In this document: positions 31,086-36,128 of the stretch, piece after piece
Numbering within the stretch: position 1 is the first letter of the stretch
Layout: each line of letters opens with the position of its first letter
Virus record (IMG/VR): IMGVR_UViG_3300032163_000060
Location: 1 to 36,129 of that record
Direction: 5' to 3' (one strand)
From: a virus
DNA: 36,129 nucleotides
Position numbers and translations under genes: made by a program
Notes under the pieces: model-generated
What the model saw: only the letters and a program-made list of their open reading frames with translations
Databases searched by the model: none
What the model was told of the DNA's origin: nothing

Positions 31086-31646
31086 ATGAGTATCACAAGA
31101 GAAGAGGCATTGCGTGACATCGCAAAATGGAAAAAGGCAATCGAAGAGGAGGACAGCCTCCGCTTCGATGTGATGCAGACAAAGGACTACAAGGCCGTGG
31201 AGGAAGATGCGGCGCAGTTACAGCACACCATCGGGGAGCTTGGGAACGAGCTGGCGGCCACGACACAGAGGAAGCTCGAAATGCTGCAAGAGGTTCCCGA
31301 CAGCAGGGAGCAGCTACAAGTTACGAAGCTGAATCTCATTGACCTGATGAATCTCGAAGGAGTCGAGGGCTACACCGAGGACTGGATCAGCGTGTCGGGA
31401 AAATTCAGCGAGAAGCGCACAGTGAATGCCCACAAATTGCTCGAAACTCTTGGTGGTGACATCACAGAGTTCTGCAAAATCGCCATCCCCTCACAAAAGG
31501 CTGTGAAAGATTACGCGCAGGAGGTGGGCAACAAAGCGATCCTCACCTGTATCCGGCTAGAGAGCAGAGAGCTCACTGACATAGAAATCACCCTCCTAAT
31601 CGAGCGACCAATAGGCCGTCCCCCTATTCAGTTCCCCGAAACATAA
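31086..31646 (+). CDS. Helical early protein (Siphovirus Gp157-like)
   Basis: 186 residues from MSITREEALRDIAKW. Two long coiled-coil helices (residues 10-75, Lys/Glu/Asp-rich) are followed by LNLIDLMNLEGVEGYTEDW, a turn that resembles the Gp157 'ki...l..Eg...f' region, then a compact C-terminal part. The start is set by TTCCCC 9 nt upstream. Gp157-type proteins lie in phage recombination blocks next to RecT/Bet, as here. Function unclear. Confidence 0.55.
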   Translation: MSITREEALRDIAKWKKAIEEEDSLRFDVMQTKDYKAVEEDAAQLQHTIGELGNELAATTQRKLEMLQEVPDSREQLQVTKLNLIDLMNLEGVEGYTEDWISVSGKFSEKRTVNAHKLLETLGGDITEFCKIAIPSQKAVKDYAQEVGNKAILTCIRLESRELTDIEITLLIERPIGRPPIQFPET

Positions 31647-31868
31647 ATGCCAACCCCGCATCCCCTCACAACGAAGGCAAAGAAATTACTGGAATGTGAG
31701 CGCGGCATTTTCTACTGCACATTTTGTGGCTTCGAAAACGGCGTGCCCGATGAGACGTATGACAACATTGAGGGTGAGGGATACAAGTGTGATTTTGGAT
31801 GCGGTGACAAAGCAAAATACTGGCAATCATCCTACATGGATTCTGGTTCTGGCCTTTTCTCCAAATAA
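31647..31868 (+). CDS. Small zinc-ribbon protein
   Basis: 73 residues. LLECERGIFYCTFCGFENG (C-x2-C) and YKCDFGCGDKAKYW (C-x3-C) form a single zinc ribbon with Tyr/Trp-rich surroundings. TTCCCC lies 9 nt before the ATG within the end of the upstream gene. Function unknown. Confidence 0.65.
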   Translation: MPTPHPLTTKAKKLLECERGIFYCTFCGFENGVPDETYDNIEGEGYKCDFGCGDKAKYWQSSYMDSGSGLFSK

Positions 31869-31869
31869 T

Positions 31870-32202
31870 ATGAACGAATGCCGCCCCATGCCCGTCGATC
31901 CTCTTTTCGACCCTGAGTCGAGGGCGCAGAATCCCGACATGTATGAGCCTGTCTGCGTGACTTGTGGCAGCAAACTCGTGAGGCATGAGGACTTCACCGA
32001 CCTACCTTCGCGCAAGGAGTATCACCTGAGTGGCATGTGCCAAAAATATCAGGACGTTGTGTTCACGGAAGGCGAGGATGAGCCTGTGATCTCCCCACCC
32101 CAGCCACCGGATGATGATTTCGAGGATCGTGAGCGTGAGAAGGAACGGCAGGAGCGCGGGTATGAGGATCACCTACTCAGTGAGGCGCAGAATTACAGAT
32201 AG
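31870..32202 (+). CDS. Cys-rich acidic protein
   Basis: 110 residues from MNECRPMPVDPLFD. CVTCGSKLVRHEDFTDLPSR then YHLSGMCQKYQDVVF follows a phage microprotein pattern in which 'SGlCq.CqD..F' is usual; here the second Cys of the last knuckle is Tyr, so the zinc site looks degenerate. The acidic C-terminal tail is disordered. The stop TAG at 32200-32202 is the first part of the cassette 2 target duplication. Confidence 0.65.
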   Translation: MNECRPMPVDPLFDPESRAQNPDMYEPVCVTCGSKLVRHEDFTDLPSRKEYHLSGMCQKYQDVVFTEGEDEPVISPPQPPDDDFEDREREKERQERGYEDHLLSEAQNYR

Positions 32203-32207
32203 CATTA

Positions 32208-32234
32208 GGCGAGTATCTACTCACCTATAGTAAC
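32208..32234 (+). repeat. Cassette 2 inverted end, type B (5' end relative to cargo)
   Basis: Reads inward GGCGAGTATCTACTCACC then TATAGTAAC. It contains TATAGT, and the TTCCCC motif of the first cargo gene follows 3 nt later. The direct repeat TAGCATTA lies just outside at 32200-32207. Confidence 0.85.
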
Positions 32235-32251
32235 CCCTTCCCCATTAATCT

Positions 32252-32608
32252 ATGACTAATGATAATCCGTATGAGGTTCGTAACCCATTCATCGAAGCTC
32301 TACAGAGAGAGGTTGCCAAAACGATAGGGAAACAGTTGCCAGAGGGATGGAGATTCGCCCTGTTCATGTTCAAGTACTCCGCAGCGGACAGTTTCTACAT
32401 TAGCAGCGGTGACCGTGAAGGGGTCATGCACTCAATCCGACAGTGGCTAGAGCGCATGGAGGGAAACGATGAGTATGGTAAGTTCTATGACGCCGTGGCG
32501 AGAGTTACAGGTGTCGTGGTACAGAAGTTCGGAGAGAATGATGATACGAAGATTATTTCTACTTATCTTTTACCCAAACCCTCCCATGATGGTCCAAGAC
32601 ACTCGTGA
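32252..32608 (+). CDS. Cassette 2 cargo: 118-residue phage accessory protein
   Basis: FIEALQREVAKTIGKQLPEG, then WRFALFMFKYSAADSFYISS, GDREGVMHSIRQWLERM. The pattern 'lP.gw.FaL..f......yis..dR..v...i..wl' is a small alpha/beta unit seen in many phage accessory genes, with no assigned function. TTCCCC lies 8 nt before the ATG inside the cassette. No similarity to cassette 1 cargo. Confidence 0.7.
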   Translation: MTNDNPYEVRNPFIEALQREVAKTIGKQLPEGWRFALFMFKYSAADSFYISSGDREGVMHSIRQWLERMEGNDEYGKFYDAVARVTGVVVQKFGENDDTKIISTYLLPKPSHDGPRHS

Positions 32609-32768
32609 TAGCTTCAATGCTCTTGCTCTTACTAATGAGAAACTAAAGAACATCCTCACAGACGAAGAGGAGGAACAGCGACAGCAGTACAAGAAAATGG
32701 GAGCAGATGAATGTTACAGATTGCCGCTGGGCAAGATGCCTCCTAAGCCCCCATTTTGGGAACGATGA
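32586..32768 (+). CDS. Cassette 2 cargo: small acidic/helical protein
   Basis: 59-60 residues from MMVQDTRDSFNALALTNEK. A charged helix (LTDEEEEQRQQYKKM) is followed by a Pro-rich end (KMPPKPPFWER). It overlaps the first cargo gene by 23 nt, and the first of two ATGs is preceded by CCCTCCC. It stops just before the type A end. Function unknown. Confidence 0.6.
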   Translation: MMVQDTRDSFNALALTNEKLKNILTDEEEEQRQQYKKMGADECYRLPLGKMPPKPPFWER

Positions 32769-32774
32769 TTTTAC

Positions 32775-32803
32775 TTCCCACTATATCTGAATAGATACTC
32801 GCC
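32775..32803 (-). repeat. Cassette 2 inverted end, type A (3' end relative to cargo)
   Basis: Reads inward (minus strand) GGCGAGTATCTA, TTCAGA, TATAGTGGGAA. The direct repeat TAGCATTA lies just outside at 32804-32811. Confidence 0.85.
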
Positions 32804-32810
32804 TAGCATT

Positions 32811-32924
32811 ATGAGAAAGAAGAAATGCAAAAATTGTGGCAAGCTCATCAATCAATCAAGGGACATTGATGACTATAGGTGGCTTTGCCGCCGCTGTCAT
32901 GTACACTTAGATCGCAAGCTCTAA
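32811..32924 (+). CDS. 37-residue zinc-ribbon peptide
   Basis: MRKKKCKNCGKLINQ, then WLCRRCHVHLDRKL: two C-x2-C knuckles and a basic character, a typical minimal zinc ribbon. The A of its ATG is the last base of the cassette 2 target duplication, so the cassette was inserted immediately before it and displaced any signal upstream. No motif of either start class is left. Confidence 0.65.
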   Translation: MRKKKCKNCGKLINQSRDIDDYRWLCRRCHVHLDRKL

Positions 32925-32944
32925 CTATTCCCCCTCTGCAATTT

Positions 32945-33232
32945 ATGTCCAAAGATTTGCTCAGTACAACACAGGCGGCGAAGATACTCACAGAGGAATT
33001 GCTACCCGCAGGAACGCCAGTGCGCAGCATCCGTTCGATCTCTCGAATCTGCAAGCAGGGCAAGATTGCCGGTGCGTATGTGGCGTATGGCGATTGGGTA
33101 ATTCCTCGCAAGAGCTTCATGGCGTTCCTGAAAGCGAGCAAGAAACCTGCCATCACTCCGAAGCCTGTGCAGAGCAAGAGCGTGAAGAGGCGTGTTGCCA
33201 TCCAAAAGAAAGCAGGGCACTCTAAGAAGTAG
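32945..33232 (+). CDS. Excisionase/MerR-like HTH protein
   Basis: 95 residues from MSKDLLSTTQAAKIL. LLSTTQAAKIL and VRSIRSISRICKQGKIAGAYV, then GDWVIPRKSFMAFL, fit the winged HTH_17/excisionase pattern 'lt..eAa..l.......r.i...i..Gki.a....g...I....l..fl'. A basic tail follows (KSVKRRVAIQKKAG). It is the last gene of the plus operon; possible roles are regulation of the late operon or genome topology. TTCCCCC lies 10 nt before the ATG. No integrase is present. Confidence 0.75.
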   Translation: MSKDLLSTTQAAKILTEELLPAGTPVRSIRSISRICKQGKIAGAYVAYGDWVIPRKSFMAFLKASKKPAITPKPVQSKSVKRRVAIQKKAGHSKK

Positions 33233-33355
33233 GCAAGAACACCCGTGACGCTTGGGGACTCTGTTCGCTCAAGCCCGTCGGTGCAGCTCCCAGAGGTGCA
33301 CAGCGATTGCTCACTGCCGTGTGGCGGCAAATGGAGAAATCCATTTGCTTCTGCA
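33233..33355. other. Convergent intergenic region
   Basis: No gene seen. Weak hairpins only: GCTTGGG with CTCAAGC around 33250-33275 and TGCCG with CGGCA near 33318-33332. Neither has a T-run, so a terminator for either strand is not clear. Confidence 0.4.
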
Positions 33356-33808
33356 TTACAAGACATTCAATCGTGCAAATTCACCAAAAATCTCTTTTGC
33401 TTTATTGTTGTATGCTCGCGCGGCATCCTTCATTTTTTCGAATGAGCCGATGTACATTGATTTCTGGTTTTTCTTTATGCTCGCAGTCCATCTTTTCCCC
33501 TCAAGGTACACACCTTTATATCGGCCATTCTTCACATGACAATTCATCTGGTTTTGTGAATTGCTGCTTTTCCGCAGATTACTTCGCCGATTGTTCAGGC
33601 AATTTCCATCACGATGCTCACCGTAGATTTCAGGATTTTTCAATTCGAGAATCTCACGGTGCATCCTCAGAATACGCTTTTTTGGCTTCCACACAGAGCG
33701 AGCGGCATACCCATCCTTCGTGTAGTACCACTTCCACTGTGAAAGCCATACAAAATCCGCATCATCGACGAGTGCGAACCTGCCCTGTGTAAGCCGTATT
33801 TTCTTCAT
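33356..33808 (-). CDS. HNH homing endonuclease with AP2 domain (copy 2)
   Basis: 150 residues. A clear paralogue of 2693-3178: MKKIRLTQGRFALVDDADF, WLSQWKWYY, RMHREIL, then GEHRDGNCLNNRRSNLR in place of the GDHKDHDG variant, and the AP2 end (RYKGVYLEGKRWTASIKKN, AARAYNNKAKEIFGEFARLN). The first His of the core is kept, but the D-H pair differs (EHRDG). TATACT lies 7 nt before the ATG. It is the last gene of the minus-strand late series. Confidence 0.9.
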   Translation of the reverse strand: MKKIRLTQGRFALVDDADFVWLSQWKWYYTKDGYAARSVWKPKKRILRMHREILELKNPEIYGEHRDGNCLNNRRSNLRKSSNSQNQMNCHVKNGRYKGVYLEGKRWTASIKKNQKSMYIGSFEKMKDAARAYNNKAKEIFGEFARLNVL

Positions 33809-34033
33809 AGCAAACAGTATACACCGGCTCAGGCTTCCCCATGCTACAATCGCAACGCTCTCCTACATAGCTCACGGCGCGTAGTGCTTAGTCGCATGGT
33901 CGCCGTGATACTGCTCTCCATGCTTGGCGTGACTCGCGCGTACTAGTCCCCGCACGAGCAAACGTTTAACAACGCACCCCGTACCTATCAAGCAAGGTGG
34001 AAAATTAAAGCGGGGGATGTGGGAGAGTAACCA
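33809..34033. other. Intergenic region with strong dyad, possible structured RNA or site
   Basis: A 225-nt stretch with no supportable gene. TCACGGCG (33872-33879) pairs perfectly with CGCCGTGA (33901-33908) around a 21-nt loop. Further weak pairing (GACT with AGTC, CGTG with CACG) lies at about 33930-33955. No tRNA T-loop signature is seen. It could be an untranslated RNA, a terminator-like structure or a DNA-binding site. Confidence 0.4.
33816..33821 (-). promoter_or_regulatory. -10 box TATACT of HNH-AP2 copy 2
   Basis: TATACT ends 7 nt before the ATG, preceded by GGTG. As with copy 1, this gene appears to have its own promoter with no leader. Confidence 0.5.
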
Positions 34034-34255
34034 TCACGCGGGACGATCAGGCAGTGGCGACGGGAAACGAATCGGGTAGACCGGCACAGCGTTGGTGGCA
34101 GTCGGCCTTTCGCTGCTGGCAATCAGCTCACGGATGTACTTTTCCCCTGCGCGGCAAAGCGTCTCCACCGTCCCATCCCGACGGATCACGCGCACCATCC
34201 CCGGACAATCCTTACATCCATCGAAAGAGGCATCGAAATTATCACAGTGTTCCAT
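34034..34255 (-). CDS. Small Cys-rich protein
   Basis: 73 residues. CDNFDASFDGCKDCPGMVRVI and ETLCRAGEKYIREL give four to five cysteines (C-x9-C-x2-C ... C), likely a zinc site, then a Pro-rich tail. TAAACT lies exactly 6 nt before the ATG. It stands alone after a 99-nt gap (34256-34354, no gene seen). Function unknown. Confidence 0.55.
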   Translation of the reverse strand: MEHCDNFDASFDGCKDCPGMVRVIRRDGTVETLCRAGEKYIRELIASSERPTATNAVPVYPIRFPSPLPDRPA

Positions 34256-34354
34256 GCGCGGAGTTTATACCTGCATGGCAAATCGGCTCTGTGACCGCCA
34301 CCACTGAGGGGTTACGCCAACGCGCATTAGTAACCGAGGAGCGTTAGGTGACGA

Positions 34355-34633
34355 TCACGGAACCGACGGCTTTTCCTCATTGTCGTCTCCCGTCCGCACG
34401 GTACGGTAAAGCATCGGCATTGCGAGAGCAAGCCATGAGCTGTAGACGGCATCGACTCCCGACATGAACGCGGACACCACCGTGCCGTAGTCGTTCGCAA
34501 AGAGAGAATGCGGATCGAGGCCGCCAAGGAATTTCAGGGCGAACAGGCCGAGAGCGAACAGTGCCGCGTCACGCACGGACTTTTTCACGTCACTCGAATC
34601 CGTTGCGATGATGTTTTGCCAGAGCTGCATCAT
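34355..34633 (-). CDS. Holin candidate (small membrane protein)
   Basis: 92 residues. DAALFALGLFALKFLGGL (22-39) and a second span near 52-72 (AFMSGVDAVYSSWLALAMPM) with a charged C-terminus (RTGDDNEEKPS) fit a class II holin. TTCCCC lies 9 nt before the first ATG. It lies in a cluster of membrane proteins after the fibre genes, where phages often place lysis genes, but no hydrolase is adjacent. Confidence 0.5.
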   Translation of the reverse strand: MMQLWQNIIATDSSDVKKSVRDAALFALGLFALKFLGGLDPHSLFANDYGTVVSAFMSGVDAVYSSWLALAMPMLYRTVRTGDDNEEKPSVP

Positions 34634-35082
34634 GGGAGGAGGGGGGAAATTTTCGTGAAAGGACGATAGGCGACGATAGGGTAGGTGAGCGGCTGTACAC
34701 CGGCTGGAAAGCGCAGAGGATCAATTTGGAGTTTCTTCTGAGGATGGACGCAGAAAAAGTGCGTGGGGTACTTCGGGGCGTACTTGTTCGTGACTGCGAT
34801 GCACCACCCCTGTGGAGGCACAGTCGTCTGTGGCAATGCAGCCCCGCCACAGGCTTTTGCGAGCACAGAGGACACAAGAAGCCCCGAGGAGCCGATGATG
34901 CCCCCCTGCACAGCCATCAGGCTGCGGGGATGCCACTGGTAGAGCATTCCGATGGAACACAGGAAACAACCGAAGCCGTAAATCGTCATCTTCGTATTCC
35001 CCAGTGTGAGGAAAGAGTAGGCCGGATCACGCTGAGAAAAATACTCCACGAGGACATCATACCACTTTCGTGTTCCCTGCAA
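34630..35082 (-). CDS. Membrane protein of unknown function
   Basis: 150 residues. An N-terminal amphipathic part (WYDVLVEYFSQRDPAY), two membrane segments near 28-50 (MTIYGFGCFLCSIGMLYQ) and 55-75 (LMAVQGGIIGSSGLLVSSVLA), then a Cys/Pro-rich non-membrane domain (TTVPPQGWCIAVTNKYAPKY). It overlaps the genes on both sides. Part of the lysis or host-takeover cluster by position only. Confidence 0.5.
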   Translation of the reverse strand: MQGTRKWYDVLVEYFSQRDPAYSFLTLGNTKMTIYGFGCFLCSIGMLYQWHPRSLMAVQGGIIGSSGLLVSSVLAKACGGAALPQTTVPPQGWCIAVTNKYAPKYPTHFFCVHPQKKLQIDPLRFPAGVQPLTYPIVAYRPFTKISPLLP

Positions 35083-35422
35083 CCATGTGCTGCTCTATCC
35101 GCTGCATGAAGCTCAGAATTCCCTCTAGGGCATCTTGCAATTTCGGGTCACGATTCTCAAGTACCCGTTCGAGAGTCTGTACGACTCCCTGCATGTGTGA
35201 GACTTCTTTCATCCTCTCATCATGTTTCCGCTCACATACTTCAGTGCGCTTTTTCCACTCATTCAGTGAATTGTCCATTTGCTCCACACGATCTTTGTAG
35301 GTGTCAATCACCTGCCTTGTGACAGATACACCGCCACTCTTCCAATAAAAAACCATCGACGCGGCAACAGAGACGAGAGCAGTGAGAAAGCCAGCGACAG
35401 CAACAAGGGATTGCCAATCCAT
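35057..35422 (-). CDS. Membrane-anchored coiled-coil protein (holin/hemolysin XhlA-like)
   Basis: 121 residues from MDWQSLVAVAGFLTAL. One N-terminal span (8-30) is followed by a long coiled coil (TYKDRVEQMDNSLNEWKKRTE and later VVQTLERVLENRD). The arrangement resembles accessory lysis proteins or phage receptors with an inner-membrane anchor. The start is uncertain, with two further Mets up to seven codons upstream. It overlaps the next gene by 26 nt. Confidence 0.5.
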   Translation of the reverse strand: MDWQSLVAVAGFLTALVSVAASMVFYWKSGGVSVTRQVIDTYKDRVEQMDNSLNEWKKRTEVCERKHDERMKEVSHMQGVVQTLERVLENRDPKLQDALEGILSFMQRIEQHMVAGNTKVV

Positions 35423-35480
35423 CAGGAGAAACATTACAAACATATTCTCTAAGACGCAACAGGTCAGAGAAAATGCCCCG

Positions 35481-35996
35481 CTATCTTGTGATTTTCAGGT
35501 GCGCAACCCACACCGAAACAGTCTGCGCCGCATCGCACCCTGCATGGAGGTACACATTCATGCGCGTCGCACCATCCGGCACTATCACACGCCTGCTGAG
35601 TTGCCGCCATTCCCCCTCATCGCCATCCGAAATCAGGAGTGTCGATGGGTCGCCGACCAGTGCACCCGTTTCATCGAAGAAACGAACGTCCACCCCTCCA
35701 TGCCGGTTGTCGGCAAGGTCGTCTGAAAAAAGCTCGCAGAAAACAGAGAGGCTTTCCCCCTCGTTTACACCCGTGAGCTTCTTCGCCTGTGCCGCGCTAA
35801 TCGTGAGACTGTCGATGGAGAGAGCAAAGGACATGTACGCCTCGGTATCATCGAAATCGACATTGAGAAGTTTTATGAAAGCAGTGTCGTGATCGTCCTC
35901 CATCTCGAAGCCGAATTGCGCCGTGCTCGATATGTTCCCCGAAGGGAAGGTGATGCCCTGAATGGCGAGTACATCGAAGAGTCCGGCATTGGTCAT
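35481..35996 (-). CDS. Fibre-associated beta-sandwich protein
   Basis: 171 residues. All-beta with GFEMEDDHDTAFIKLLNVDFD, SFALSIDSLTISAAQAKKL, ESLSVFCELFSDDL, and EWRQLSRRVIVPDGATRMNVYLHAG. The last resembles carbohydrate-binding 'w..v.....vP.ga....v.l' strands of appendage proteins. TAGAAT lies 6 nt before the ATG, with the 11-nt string GTAGAATTGTG shared with the gene at 1896. Closing the circle puts it directly after the 390-residue fibre gene. Confidence 0.6.
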   Translation of the reverse strand: MTNAGLFDVLAIQGITFPSGNISSTAQFGFEMEDDHDTAFIKLLNVDFDDTEAYMSFALSIDSLTISAAQAKKLTGVNEGESLSVFCELFSDDLADNRHGGVDVRFFDETGALVGDPSTLLISDGDEGEWRQLSRRVIVPDGATRMNVYLHAGCDAAQTVSVWVAHLKITR

Positions 35997-36002
35997 GCCA
36001 CA

Positions 36003-36128
36003 ATTCTACCATGCTCAGGCTCCCACGCCGAGTTCCGTCACAGGGTCAGCAGCGGGATCAGTGCTTGGTGTCTGCGTCATGTGTACAGACGTGCCGTTGG
36101 TGCGATACGTCCTGCCGGTCGTTGCGAC
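36003..36128. repeat. Terminal overlap, right copy (matches 1-126)
   Basis: Identical to bases 1-126, with base 36129 differing from 127. It contains the 3' end of the 390-residue fibre gene (stop at 36015-36017 on the minus strand) and the -10 box of the 35481-35996 gene. Confidence 0.85.

Larger units (their letters stand above)
32208..32803 (+). mobile_element. Mobile cassette 2 (596 bp, non-autonomous, 8-bp target duplication)
   Basis: It begins GGCGAGTATCTA and ends TAGATACTCGCC, and is flanked by the perfect direct repeat TAGCATTA at 32200-32207 and 32804-32811. Both ends match cassette 1, and the 5'/3' polarity of ends relative to the cargo is the same, yet the two cargo genes are unrelated to those of cassette 1. 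Removing it and one repeat restores a stop codon, 4 nt, and the ATG of the next gene. No transposase is present, so movement in trans is inferred. Confidence 0.85.

Noticed and set aside
32870-32885. ACTATAGGTGGCTTTGCC, partly like a cassette end
   Set aside because: It keeps only the inner half with a 6-7 nt deletion, is inside the 37-residue zinc peptide gene and has no target duplication.
32945-33232. Evidence of lysogeny from the excisionase-like gene
   Set aside because: No integrase, attachment site or repressor was found; small HTH proteins of this type also serve as regulators in virulent phages.
33840-33960. tRNA gene
   Set aside because: Hairpins are present but there is no T-loop GTTCGA-type signature or cloverleaf.
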